The notes under the pieces are model-generated. The model did not search any database. It was not told the origin of the DNA and saw nothing but the letters and a program-made list of their open reading frames with translations. From positions 1 to 10,921 of the forward strand of contig CAAGDZ010000234.1 in the NCBI GenBank assembly GCA_900768735.1: a DNA stretch of 10,921 nucleotides, in the 5' to 3' direction. A program made the translations under genes and the position numbers. Shown piece by piece: positions 1-8,540 of the stretch. Positions within the stretch are counted from its first letter, which is position 1. Each line of letters starts with the position of its first letter. Origin of the DNA: Oscillospiraceae bacterium (lineage in GTDB: Bacteria; Bacillota; Clostridia; Oscillospirales; Ruminococcaceae).

Positions 1-947
1 GGCAGCTGATAGAAAAGCGGTGCAGTGCGCTTGTATTAAACATCGGCCCGTATATAAAGAGTGTACCCGAGGAGCTGATAGACTGCTGTGACATAAACAG
101 TCTGCCGCTGTTTACCGTACCGTGGAACGTGAGGCTTATCGATATAACCTACGACTTTTGTCACAGGATAGTGACCAGTGAGGAGATAGAGACGGCTACG
201 GCTACAGCTATGCGGAATCTGATTTTCTCGCCCGAGACCGAGCGCAACTACAAGCCGACGCTTGAAAGGCGGAGCTTTTTTGCAAATTCGAGCTATTGTG
301 TCTCTGTCTGTGCGTTTGAAAACGACAGCGAAATAAATGAATCGACGCAAAAGACGATTTTATCCGACTTGCAGAAGGTGCTGAATACCTGCGGCAAGCA
401 GCTCAGCTTTTTCTTTCAGGATAAGCGGCTGGTTACGGTCTTTCAGGATGTGACCACCCCGCAGGTAAGGCAGATAACCGATATGTTCCGCGATATATAT
501 TCCTCGCGCTCGGTAGCGGGAAGGCTTATCTGCGGTACAAGTCCGGTAAAGACAGGCTACAGCGCAATATCGGGCGGCTATCACAAGGCGCTTATGGCGT
601 TAAAGCTGGCTGTGCTTCACGGCGCGGACTATATGAACTATGACGATATGGGAATATACAAGCTGCTTGTTCAGATAGAGGACGCCGCCCTGCTCACCGA
701 AATGTATAACGAAACCTTAAAGCCGCTTGAAAAATTTGACGCGGCAAACAACACCGACTATATGAATACGCTGAAATGCTATCTCGAAAACGACAGCAGC
801 GTGCAGGAGGTCGCAAAGCTGACATTTGTCCACCGAAACACCGTGAATTATAAGCTGAGGAGGATAAAGGAGATACTCGGCTGTCAGCTGACATACGAGG
901 ATAAGCTGAAGCTTATGCTGGCGTTTTTTATAAAAGAGTTAATCTAG
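1..947 (+). CDS. PucR-family transcriptional regulator, 5'-truncated by window edge
   Basis: The reading frame is open from the first complete codon (position 3) to a TAG at 945-947, so the true start lies upstream; the first ATG in frame (129) is internal. The residues before it (for example LVLNIGPYIKSVPEELI, LPLFTVPW) match the end of a PucR N-terminal domain. The middle part resembles the degenerate GGDEF-like segment of this family (GYHKALMALKLAVLHG, then YDDMGIYKLL). The C-terminus is a typical PucR/CdaR helix-turn-helix at about 798-882 (SVQEVAKLTFVHRNTVNYKL followed by RRIKEILG). Proteins of this family are cytoplasmic DNA-binding regulators, often activators of nearby catabolic genes; the effector cannot be read from the sequence. 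There is no clear terminator after the stop. Two phased direct repeats begin two bases downstream, which suggests control of the next gene. The family assignment is firm; the target and ligand are unknown. Confidence 0.88.
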   Translation, partial: QLIEKRCSALVLNIGPYIKSVPEELIDCCDINSLPLFTVPWNVRLIDITYDFCHRIVTSEEIETATATAMRNLIFSPETERNYKPTLERRSFFANSSYCVSVCAFENDSEINESTQKTILSDLQKVLNTCGKQLSFFFQDKRLVTVFQDVTTPQVRQITDMFRDIYSSRSVAGRLICGTSPVKTGYSAISGGYHKALMALKLAVLHGADYMNYDDMGIYKLLVQIEDAALLTEMYNETLKPLEKFDAANNTDYMNTLKCYLENDSSVQEVAKLTFVHRNTVNYKLRRIKEILGCQLTYEDKLKLMLAFFIKELI

Positions 948-949
948 CG

Positions 950-986
950 ATTGTGCCACGGTTTACTTTTATTGTGCGCCGGTTTA
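950..986 (+). promoter_or_regulatory. Two phased direct repeats, candidate operator
   Basis: ATTGTGCCACGGTTTA (950-965) and ATTGTGCGCCGGTTTA (971-986) match at 14 of 16 positions. Their start-to-start distance is 21 bp, two helical turns. The second copy abuts the predicted -35 hexamer at 987. Relative to a start near 1022, the copies centre near -64 and -44, typical positions for an activator. That the adjacent PucR-family protein binds here is an inference. Confidence 0.5.
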
Positions 987-1015
987 TTGCATGAAAAAAT
1001 CGCGCTGTGTATAAT
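987..1015 (+). promoter_or_regulatory. Sigma-A-type promoter for the small gene at 1092
   Basis: The -10 is a perfect TATAAT (1010-1015), and a poor -35, TTGCAT (987-992), lies 17 bp upstream. Transcription would start near 1022, giving a leader of about 70 nt. A weak -35 next to direct repeats fits an activator-dependent promoter. Confidence 0.55.
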
Positions 1016-1091
1016 TAAAGCATGATACATAGCCGACAGACTGAATTTCTATTTTGAATTTTGAATAAAGAGTTAAAGGAGATTGATTTTT

Positions 1092-1508
1092 ATGACAGCA
1101 CCATTTGAAAACGCCGAATTTATCGAGCTTAACAGCATTATGCCGCCCGAAAAATTCAGGACAATTCTCCCCGAGGACAGGGACGCGCCCGGAGGTCTTT
1201 CCGAGCAGAAGGTAGTAATCGAGTTCAAGCGCAATTCTCCGATGTACAAGGAGCTGCCGGCGTGCTTTAAGGGGGCAATGTTCGTCTACGGCTTTGTACG
1301 CAGAAATCACGGACTGCGCGAGCTTTTCGGTGATAAGTATGACGAGATAAAGTCAAAGCTTAAGGTATCTCTGCATGAGTGGGAGGATAAGTTTTTGCTT
1401 GATTTTTATGTCGATGATAACTATTCGGTGTCGTATTTTGTGACCACAGATGAGGTGAGGGATCTGCTTAAAAACTGCCGTAATCCTCAGATAACTATTT
1501 TTGATTAA
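1092..1508 (+). CDS. Hypothetical small soluble protein, 138 aa
   Basis: I chose the ATG at 1092 because AAAGGAGA (1075-1082) sits about 10 nt before it. An in-frame TTG at 1083 would leave no spacer to that ribosome binding site. The product has 138 residues and I do not recognise the family. It is rich in charged residues, has no signal peptide or hydrophobic span, and has two well-separated cysteines (PACFKG, KNCRNP). Alternating hydrophobic and charged stretches in the second half (FLLDFYVDDNYSVSYFVTT) look like beta strands followed by a helix, so a compact cytosolic alpha/beta fold is likely. It has its own promoter with phased repeats immediately after the PucR-family gene, and is followed by a strong terminator, so it is probably transcribed alone. 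A functional link with the PucR-family regulator is inferred only from position. Confidence 0.75.
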   Translation: MTAPFENAEFIELNSIMPPEKFRTILPEDRDAPGGLSEQKVVIEFKRNSPMYKELPACFKGAMFVYGFVRRNHGLRELFGDKYDEIKSKLKVSLHEWEDKFLLDFYVDDNYSVSYFVTTDEVRDLLKNCRNPQITIFD

Positions 1509-1523
1509 ACTATTTTTGATTAA
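1493..1523 (+). repeat. 15-bp tandem duplication across the stop codon
   Basis: AACTATTTTTGATTAA occurs at 1493-1508 and again at 1508-1523, a perfect tandem repeat of 15-bp period. The first copy carries the last codons and TAA of the 138-aa gene. The second copy is in the same frame and repeats Thr-Ile-Phe-Asp-stop, giving a backup stop 15 bp downstream. It looks like a recent slippage duplication. Confidence 0.8.
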
Positions 1524-1540
1524 GATAAGATAAGAATACA

Positions 1541-1585
1541 GGACTGCCGCAAGGGGAAAACAATCCCTTGCGGCAGTTCTGTTAT
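1541..1585. terminator. Bidirectional intrinsic terminator between convergent genes
   Basis: A perfect 13-bp stem is formed by ACTGCCGCAAGGG (1543-1555) and CCCTTGCGGCAGT (1565-1577) with a 9-nt loop. It can extend by a G-T and a G-C pair at the base (1541-1542 with 1578-1579). It is followed by a T-rich run on the plus strand (TGTTATT). On the minus strand the run after it (TGTATTCTTATCTT) is also T-rich. It lies between the plus-strand gene ending at 1508 and the minus-strand gene ending at 1606, so it can end both transcripts. Confidence 0.85.
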
Positions 1586-1605
1586 TAAGGAGGTTTTGTA
1601 AAAAG

Positions 1606-4600
1606 CTACAGCACAAATTTTTCCCCGTTAAGCTCCGCTTCGCATTTGCCAAGTCCCGCGGGCGGTCTGTGGGTTATCACAAGCTTTCCGTTTACTATAT
1701 CTATACCGAGCAAATCAAGCACCGCGCGGTAATACCACGCCGCCGCGCCTGTATAGATGCTCCAGCCGCCCCTGCCGTAGCAGTCGGGGTTTGTATAGAC
1801 ATCGGCGGTCATATAGTACGGCTCGTTTTTGAATATATCGGTGTCCTTATAGGCGGGGTTCAGCATTTTAAGCAGCTTGTACGCCTCGTCTGGATAACCC
1901 AGTTTTCTCACCGCCATGCAAAGCCATACCGCCGCATGGGTGTACTGACCGCCGTTTTCTCTCACGCCCTTGGGATATGCGCAGACATAGCCTGTCTTGT
2001 TATCCTTTCCGCTGTGGGCAAACGGCGGGGTAAACAGCTTTATCAGTCCCGCGTCATAGTCGGCAAGCCGCGACAATGCAAGGTTTACCGCCGAGCGGCT
2101 TTTATTCATATCGCCGTCACGGTTTAAGTCCGATAATACCGCAAACGCCTGTGCAAGCAAATCTATCTCGCAGTATTTACACCCCTCGCCGCCCATCTTT
2201 TCGCCGTCGTCGTAAAAGGCGCGCAGATAATAGCCGTTTTCGTAGGCGGTTTCGTTTATACATTTTTTAAGGCTGTCCGAGCGCTGTCTGAGGACGGCTT
2301 TCTTCTCGTCCGGCACAAATCCGGCGGGCAGATTTAAAAGCGCGTCATACACCATACAGCAGAACATCGACAGCCATACGCTCTCGCCCTTGCCTTTTGC
2401 GCCGACAAAATTATAGCTGTCGTTCCAGTCGCCCCCGCCCATAAGGCAAAGCCCGTGACTGCCTGTTTTATACGCATAATCCGCCGCAGCAAGACAATGG
2501 TTTATCACGCTGTCCTTTTTGCCGAAGCCTGTTTCGGTGTAGATTTCTTCACCCTTAAATTCGGGCGCGGTCGCATATCTCACGCCCTTATTAAATATCT
2601 CATAATCTCCCGTCACCCTTGCATAATGGCACGCGGCATAGGGCAGCCACAGCATATCGTCGCTGCACGCCGTCCTCACGCCCTTTTTGCCCTTTTCGGT
2701 CACATGATACCAGTGCAGTACATCGCCCTTGTCAAACTGCGAGCCGCAGGAGCGCAGTATCAGATATTTCAGTATCTCGGGTCGGTGGTATACCGCCGCC
2801 ATGCCGTCCTGCAGCTGGTCGCGAAAGCCGTACGCCCCGCTGTTCTGATAAAATCCGGTGCGGGCGAATATCCTCCCCTTTATTATCTGGTCGGGGAGCC
2901 AGATATTCATCAGATAGTCGAGCTTTTTGTCATCTGTCTTTATTTTCAGACGGAACTGTGACTCGGGCGCGGCAATCAGCTCGCGATAATGTGAGTCGGT
3001 TAATACGTTCGGAAGTGCCGACACCCGCGCATTTTGTGAGCAGTACGACACGATAAATACCGCGCTTTCTGTCCTGTGCGGCTTTATATCAAGCTCGCAG
3101 GCGGCGGCTAGGCAGTCGCCGTCAAAGCCTACGGACAGTCCGCCGCAAAGTGCGTTTTCCCGGTCTGTGCCGTAGCTTGTCTTTCCGCCAAAGGCTTTAA
3201 GTGAGAATATACCCGAAAATTCGCTGTCCGACACTCTTTTCGCACAAAGACAGCCGTCCTTGAAGCTTGTAACATTCCTGCCGGAAAGCATTGATATAAA
3301 AATCGGCGAAACTGTTTTTTCTTTATCGGTCTTGTTGGTGACATTTACGCGGATAATCTCCGCCTGTCCCCTTTTCGGCACGGTGACGGTCACGCTGTAG
3401 ACAAACGATTTTGTCATGCCGTTATACTCGGCGGTATTTTTATAAAAGGTGCAGACGCATTTTTTCAGCATATCGGTACAGCTTTTCTCGGTTTTAAGAT
3501 AAATCAGCGCTGATTTATTCCGCCCTGTTATATCGTTGTCCCACGGGTTAAGCGTATTCAGCGAGCTGTTTTTCGCCCAGCAAAAGCCGAGGGAGTTATA
3601 GTGCACAAGCGCGCCGAAGGTCGGATTTGCAAGCACCTTACTCCACGGCGCAGGCGGCTTTTGCGCTATGCGGTAGCCGCCGTCCTCGGTAAAGCCGCTG
3701 CCATCCGGAAAGCCATTTTCAATAAAGCCTTGTTTTATTGTGGGCTTTTGCGGTCGCTTTATAGACTCGGTTATCGGACTTGTGCTGTCCGCACGGTAAC
3801 AGCAGAAATATTCGAGCAAGGCTATATCGTTTTCAGACAAATCCGCGCGCGATAATACCGTCACGTTGCGGTCAAAGTCGTACGAGCGGCTTACCGACTG
3901 CTTTATCTTCTCCGCCTGCTCAGGCTCTCCGCAGCATATCAGTAGGAGAGAAAAGTCAAGTCCCGCCGATACAAGCCTCCGCGCCGCCTTCAGCACCGCA
4001 TAAAGGCACTCTCCCTCATTAGTACAGTAAAACATAGCGGCGGGTCGGTCGGTGCTTATACCGAAAGCCCACAGCCGCGAAAAATCGCCCTCCGGCTTTA
4101 TAGCCGGCTTTTTGTTGTACTGTGATAAAAGTATTGAGGGCAGCATAGCGCGGGCGATTATCTCCGACAGCGGTGCGTTTGCGTTATCGGTTTTCAGCGA
4201 TTTTGCTCCTCTTGCAAAGCCTGCCGCCTCTTTTGCCGCGCCGATGTCATGGGCACAGCAGATATACATTTTTACCGTCTGTGATTGCTCTTTTTTTAGC
4301 GTCAGCGGCACGCTGATATATACGCAGGGCGCGGGTACACAGCGCAGATTGTTTTCGTAAAGCGGCTTTTTTCTGTCCGCGCTTTCCCTGTCAAAGCAGC
4401 AGTAAAAATCCCGTCCTGCGCTCAGCGCAACAGCCATACAGCTCTGCTCGCCCGACTGCCTGTGTCGGCGGCATACGGAGATTATTTTCTTCTCCTCGTC
4501 ATAGTCGCACCCGATAAACAAATCCGCAAAGGCGGGGTGCGCCGTGACCTCCTTTTCCCTACCGAGGGCGGGACGCATGAATATTGTCAGATTCAGCCGC

Positions 4601-7600
4601 CGCTCGGCGGAAGAATGGTTTACTATATTATATTCGTGTATCTGGGTCGGACTTCCCGAGGCAAGTGTAATCTTCTCGCTTATATCAAGCTCGCGCTCGG
4701 ACACGCTGTATTTGCCCTGTGACATATCCGATGAAAAATCTCCCCCGCGGATGTTGTATCTGTGCTCGTTTTCGCACACCGCCGCTTCGAATGACGAAAA
4801 GGTGCTTTTGCTGTCGTATTGTCCGAATACCGGCGGATAAAACAGCCGTATATCCGACCATACGCTGTGCACCGCCGCACCCTCGTCCACTGTATCCGGC
4901 GGGAGCAAGAACACCGACATACGCCCGTTTGACAGTATCCCCGCGCTGTCTGCGTTTTGTGCTGTCTGCGGCTTTTCGGTTTTAAGCTGCGGCATTTTGC
5001 GCCGTCTTAAAAACAGCGTATCCGAGCCCGATATACGCTCCTGTGTCATCTCTCTGCCCCTTTCCATATCCTCATCGCTCATAAATCGCTTTACCAGTAT
5101 ATTATCGCACAGCGCGTTTGCTATACCGGCTATGCTCATGCCCTTGTGATGTGCCATAAAGCTCTTTACCGCCTGCGGCTTATCGGTGCGCTCGTCCGAA
5201 AAATCCACCGCCTCATAATAGCCGTAGTCCTTGTTGTATATACCCTTTTCGCGGTATCTGCAAAGCAGATTGTACGACTGCTCAAAGTCATACGCCAGCA
5301 TTAAAAATGCCGAGTACGGCGAGTACACCTTTTCAAAATAAAAGTCGGGTCTCAGCGCCGCATACGGCACGCCGAACGCCCTGTACTGATAGCAAAGCTC
5401 CTTGTCAAAGGCGTAAAATCCGCTCTCGCTTATGCCGTAGATTCTGTCATGCTCCGACTTTTTCTGACAGTGTATCGCGTACCGCAGATTTTCGTACAGC
5501 AGTCCTCCGCGCGGTGCGGGGAGCACAAGCTGCGGCATAAAGTATTCAAATGCCGTGCCGCTCCACGAAAGACCGCCGCAAAAGCTGCCGCACCGTCCCA
5601 TAACTCTTGACAGCGCGCGCCAATGCTTTGGCGGGAGCTGTCCCTTTGCTATGCCGTAGTAGCTCGCCATGCGCGCCTCACTCATAAGCAAATCGTAGCA
5701 ATTGTCGGTGAGCTTGTCTTTTTTGCTGTCGTACCCGATAGCAAGCAGATTATTGTCGGTGTTGTAAAACGCACTCATATCCGCCATGCGCAGTATATCG
5801 CATATCATGTCGTACAGGTCGGGGAACCTGAACTTTATCCCCTGCTTTACCGTCGTAAGACAGCAGAGCAGATTTCCGCTGTCCACCGACGAAACAAAGC
5901 CGCCCAGCGGCTGTAGGGTGATTGTATCATACCAGTTGTACAGATGTCCGCGCCATTTTTTAAGCTCTCTCACGGTAAACAGAGTAAGCCGCGTGCGGGT
6001 CTTATACTCCTCCTCAGCGATAATATCAAGCTCTAAAGCGCTGTAAAGCGCCAGCAGATACATACCGATATTTGTCGGAGAGGTGCGGTGCGCGGTTATC
6101 GGCTTTGGGGATAGCTGCACATTATCGGGCGGGAGATGATTTTCTTTTTCGGTGGTAAACTTGAGAAAGAAGGAAAGCTCCGCCGCCGCGATTTTTACAA
6201 GCTGTGCGCGGGTCTTGTCGGATATTGCGGTATGCGGCGCACTTTTCCTTTTATCAAGTACGATAAAGACAGGGAGCGCCGACAGGTTTAATATACCCGC
6301 GGCAAAGCACACGGGACTTATTATCCCCGCGATTATCATAGGCAGAGAAAAAAGCTCCGCGAATAAAAACTGCCACGCGGTGCGCGCGGAGGTGTTTTTG
6401 GTTTTCGACACCTGAAAGGCTGTGACCCAGCACAGCAGATTTTTATTTCTCATCATGCGCCACAGGCTTATTATGCAGGCAAAAAGGCTGTCCGCACCGT
6501 TTTTCGCGATAAGCATTATCTCGCATAAAATGCGGTACGCGGCGCGCTCGCTGTCACTTAAAATACGGCTGAGATATTTTCTGTCGGCAAAGCCTGTCGG
6601 GATAAACGGAAGTACCGCGCATATCACGGCTATAGCCGCGATTATATTGTTCGCCGTATAAAGACACAAAAGCGTAAAAATCGGAGTCAATGCCCGTATC
6701 AGATTATCAGCCAGCTTGAATCTGTCAAGTCCGCAAAGCGCCGTCCTTTTCGAAAAAATAAACCGCGAGTTCTGCACATCACCGCGCTGCCAGCGCGACA
6801 GCCGTGTAAAATACCCCGTGCTGTCTGCGGGAAAGCTCTCGGTAAATTCTGTATCCGACGCGGCGCACCGAAGCAGTCCGCCCTCTATTATATCGTGGGA
6901 GAGTATCTTGTTTTCGGGCAAAGCGCCGCAGCAGCATTTATAAAACGCCTCAAGGTCGATAAGTCCCTTTCCGCAGAAAATCCCCTCGCCGAAAACCGTC
7001 ATATAAAAGTCGCCGCCGCGGTCATACTGCGCGCCGCCGCCACCGCCGTTTCCACCGAATATTTCGGCAAATCGGGTGCTAAGGCAGGAAAACAGCGACG
7101 GCGCCATCTTCGGCGCGATCACTCCGTACCCCTTTATCACCCGACCGTCGCTTATCACAGGTCGGTTAGCCTTTGCCATGCCCATGCCGACTAGACTTGC
7201 CGCGCCGTCAATCGGCGTGTTTGTGTCGTAGTCCAGCGCGAGGAAAAATACCGGCTTTTCTGGTGCGCCCTTGCCGTATATGCGACAAAAGTCCTTGTTT
7301 TCGCAGAAATACAGCGCGAGCTGTTCTATCGCGCCCCGCTTTCTTTCAAAGCCCATATATTTCTTCTGCTTTTCGTTATATACCCTCGGTCTTAAAAAGA
7401 TGAAGATATTATCCTCGGGGTCTTGCGAATACGCTTCACAGGCGGCATAAATGCTTTTATCGTCCTCGCACTCCTCGCTGTCCGACTGCGGCAGGTCGGA
7501 GAGTATGCAGACCTGTAAATTGTCGGTGCGGTTTTTATTCAGAAACTCCTTCGCCTTTTTCACCGATTTTTGTATATCGCCGCTGTCCGTGAGCAAAGCC

Positions 7601-8526
7601 GATATGACGCACAGCGTCTTTGCATCGGCGGGTATTTTTCCGTCAAGCTCTATACGCGGCGGCAGAAAGTCGCGCTTTGAATAATATGCGGCGGTGTGCC
7701 GGTCGGTTATCGACTTTACTGCGCCGTACAGAGGGAGGAATAAAAGCAGATACAGCGGATTTGCCGTAATAAGCGCTAAAGCCGACGGTATCAGCACCGA
7801 CGGCAAAAATAGGCTCTGTAAATATCTTTTAAGGTGCGGCGGCGGGAATACCCTGTAAAAATCGTCTCTCGCCTGTCCCGCTATATCCGTGCCCGACGTA
7901 TCATGCTCGGTGATATATCTCATGCTCAGCCTGTCCTCTGATATATCCGCGGCATGAGATACCATGGCTATCTGCTTTTTGCAGTCCGCCCTTGACGCGG
8001 CGCAAAGTCTGTTGTAGTCCTCGTTTTGCGACAGCATTTTTTCTATCGGGTCGGCGCTGTCGCTTATTTTTGCAAGGTCAAGGGGTCTTGGAAACACAAA
8101 GCTGTCAAGCGCTTTTTTAAAACCCGCTTTATCATTCTTTCCCGCAAGCTCCGAAAGTCTTGTAAAATACACATACTGCCGCAGATCGCCCAGCAGTGCG
8201 ACATCGGCATAATAAAGCCCTGTGCGGCGGGAAATATCCGACAATCCGTCGGTTATTTTCTCGGCGGTATCGCTGACGCTTGCGCCGTCACAGCACTCTG
8301 CGGCTATATCTCCGCTTATCGGTACGGCATGGCCGCCCTTTATTATATAATGCACCGGCAGGAACTTGTTGTCCAGCGCGTCTTTAAGACCGTACAGCCT
8401 TTTCTCCGCAAACGGAAAAAACTCGGGGAAATTTGCCTTGCAGTATTTTTTCACCCTGCCGCCCCTTTTCTTCACCTGCTTTGACAAAACGCTTACGGGC
8501 GCGGTGTATATATCGTTGTATTTCAA
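1606..8526 (-). CDS. Cyclic beta-1,2-glucan synthase (Cgs/NdvB type): GT84, cyclization domain, GH94
   Basis: This 2306-residue membrane protein is predicted to polymerise glucose from UDP-glucose into beta-1,2-glucan, cyclize it, and trim it by phosphorolysis. The N-terminal GT84 region has the processive signature D,DxD,D,(Q/R)xxRW: DYD at 432-434, SHDIIEGG at 543-550, RLSRW at 575-579. Hydrophobic pairs at about 241-270, 609-645 and 719-757 fit the six spans of this family. The middle glucoamylase-like region has SPTNIG (816), YNWYDT (863-868), SSVDSGN (879-885), FEYFMP (E994), ISES (E1034) and MAHHKGM (1124-1130); in a Thermoanaerobacter homologue this domain performs cyclization (family GH189, from memory). 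The C-terminal GH94 domain has NPWDND (W1662), FRDQLQD (1901-1907) and GGGDWND (D2033-D2036, the general-acid motif). It is shorter than Brucella Cgs (about 2,870 residues). A glycine-rich loop (GGNGGGGGA) sits before the FGEG motif. A linear rather than cyclic beta-1,2-glucan product is possible. Confidence 0.88.
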   Translation of the reverse strand: MKYNDIYTAPVSVLSKQVKKRGGRVKKYCKANFPEFFPFAEKRLYGLKDALDNKFLPVHYIIKGGHAVPISGDIAAECCDGASVSDTAEKITDGLSDISRRTGLYYADVALLGDLRQYVYFTRLSELAGKNDKAGFKKALDSFVFPRPLDLAKISDSADPIEKMLSQNEDYNRLCAASRADCKKQIAMVSHAADISEDRLSMRYITEHDTSGTDIAGQARDDFYRVFPPPHLKRYLQSLFLPSVLIPSALALITANPLYLLLFLPLYGAVKSITDRHTAAYYSKRDFLPPRIELDGKIPADAKTLCVISALLTDSGDIQKSVKKAKEFLNKNRTDNLQVCILSDLPQSDSEECEDDKSIYAACEAYSQDPEDNIFIFLRPRVYNEKQKKYMGFERKRGAIEQLALYFCENKDFCRIYGKGAPEKPVFFLALDYDTNTPIDGAASLVGMGMAKANRPVISDGRVIKGYGVIAPKMAPSLFSCLSTRFAEIFGGNGGGGGAQYDRGGDFYMTVFGEGIFCGKGLIDLEAFYKCCCGALPENKILSHDIIEGGLLRCAASDTEFTESFPADSTGYFTRLSRWQRGDVQNSRFIFSKRTALCGLDRFKLADNLIRALTPIFTLLCLYTANNIIAAIAVICAVLPFIPTGFADRKYLSRILSDSERAAYRILCEIMLIAKNGADSLFACIISLWRMMRNKNLLCWVTAFQVSKTKNTSARTAWQFLFAELFSLPMIIAGIISPVCFAAGILNLSALPVFIVLDKRKSAPHTAISDKTRAQLVKIAAAELSFFLKFTTEKENHLPPDNVQLSPKPITAHRTSPTNIGMYLLALYSALELDIIAEEEYKTRTRLTLFTVRELKKWRGHLYNWYDTITLQPLGGFVSSVDSGNLLCCLTTVKQGIKFRFPDLYDMICDILRMADMSAFYNTDNNLLAIGYDSKKDKLTDNCYDLLMSEARMASYYGIAKGQLPPKHWRALSRVMGRCGSFCGGLSWSGTAFEYFMPQLVLPAPRGGLLYENLRYAIHCQKKSEHDRIYGISESGFYAFDKELCYQYRAFGVPYAALRPDFYFEKVYSPYSAFLMLAYDFEQSYNLLCRYREKGIYNKDYGYYEAVDFSDERTDKPQAVKSFMAHHKGMSIAGIANALCDNILVKRFMSDEDMERGREMTQERISGSDTLFLRRRKMPQLKTEKPQTAQNADSAGILSNGRMSVFLLPPDTVDEGAAVHSVWSDIRLFYPPVFGQYDSKSTFSSFEAAVCENEHRYNIRGGDFSSDMSQGKYSVSERELDISEKITLASGSPTQIHEYNIVNHSSAERRLNLTIFMRPALGREKEVTAHPAFADLFIGCDYDEEKKIISVCRRHRQSGEQSCMAVALSAGRDFYCCFDRESADRKKPLYENNLRCVPAPCVYISVPLTLKKEQSQTVKMYICCAHDIGAAKEAAGFARGAKSLKTDNANAPLSEIIARAMLPSILLSQYNKKPAIKPEGDFSRLWAFGISTDRPAAMFYCTNEGECLYAVLKAARRLVSAGLDFSLLLICCGEPEQAEKIKQSVSRSYDFDRNVTVLSRADLSENDIALLEYFCCYRADSTSPITESIKRPQKPTIKQGFIENGFPDGSGFTEDGGYRIAQKPPAPWSKVLANPTFGALVHYNSLGFCWAKNSSLNTLNPWDNDITGRNKSALIYLKTEKSCTDMLKKCVCTFYKNTAEYNGMTKSFVYSVTVTVPKRGQAEIIRVNVTNKTDKEKTVSPIFISMLSGRNVTSFKDGCLCAKRVSDSEFSGIFSLKAFGGKTSYGTDRENALCGGLSVGFDGDCLAAACELDIKPHRTESAVFIVSYCSQNARVSALPNVLTDSHYRELIAAPESQFRLKIKTDDKKLDYLMNIWLPDQIIKGRIFARTGFYQNSGAYGFRDQLQDGMAAVYHRPEILKYLILRSCGSQFDKGDVLHWYHVTEKGKKGVRTACSDDMLWLPYAACHYARVTGDYEIFNKGVRYATAPEFKGEEIYTETGFGKKDSVINHCLAAADYAYKTGSHGLCLMGGGDWNDSYNFVGAKGKGESVWLSMFCCMVYDALLNLPAGFVPDEKKAVLRQRSDSLKKCINETAYENGYYLRAFYDDGEKMGGEGCKYCEIDLLAQAFAVLSDLNRDGDMNKSRSAVNLALSRLADYDAGLIKLFTPPFAHSGKDNKTGYVCAYPKGVRENGGQYTHAAVWLCMAVRKLGYPDEAYKLLKMLNPAYKDTDIFKNEPYYMTADVYTNPDCYGRGGWSIYTGAAAWYYRAVLDLLGIDIVNGKLVITHRPPAGLGKCEAELNGEKFVL

Positions 8527-8533
8527 GGGAAAA

Positions 8534-8540
8534 CCTCCTA
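8534..8540 (-). promoter_or_regulatory. Strong ribosome binding site that decides a TTG start and overlaps the upstream stop codon
   Basis: On the minus strand the junction reads TAGGAGGTTTTCCCTTG. The TAG (8540-8538) ends the 88-aa gene, AGGAGG is a full Shine-Dalgarno core, and the TTG at 8526-8524 follows after a 7-nt spacer. This supports TTG as the start of the glucan synthase and suggests translational coupling between the two genes. Confidence 0.85.

Noticed and set aside
129..131. ATG at 129 as the start of the PucR-family gene
   Set aside because: The frame is open upstream to the window edge and encodes recognisable PucR-domain residues, so the gene is truncated by the window.
1083..1091. 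TTG at 1083 as the start of the small hypothetical gene
   Set aside because: It directly abuts the AAAGGAGA ribosome binding site, leaving no spacer; the ATG at 1092 is spaced correctly.
1587..1594. Perfect AAGGAGGT ribosome-binding-like sequence on the plus strand
   Set aside because: No start codon follows at a usable distance and it lies after the terminator at the 3' end of the opposing gene; taken as coincidence.
1669..8484. Many open frames of 60-170 codons on the plus strand opposite the glucan synthase
   Set aside because: They lie antisense to a continuous 2306-codon gene with conserved motifs, show no recognisable domains and are explained by its codon bias.
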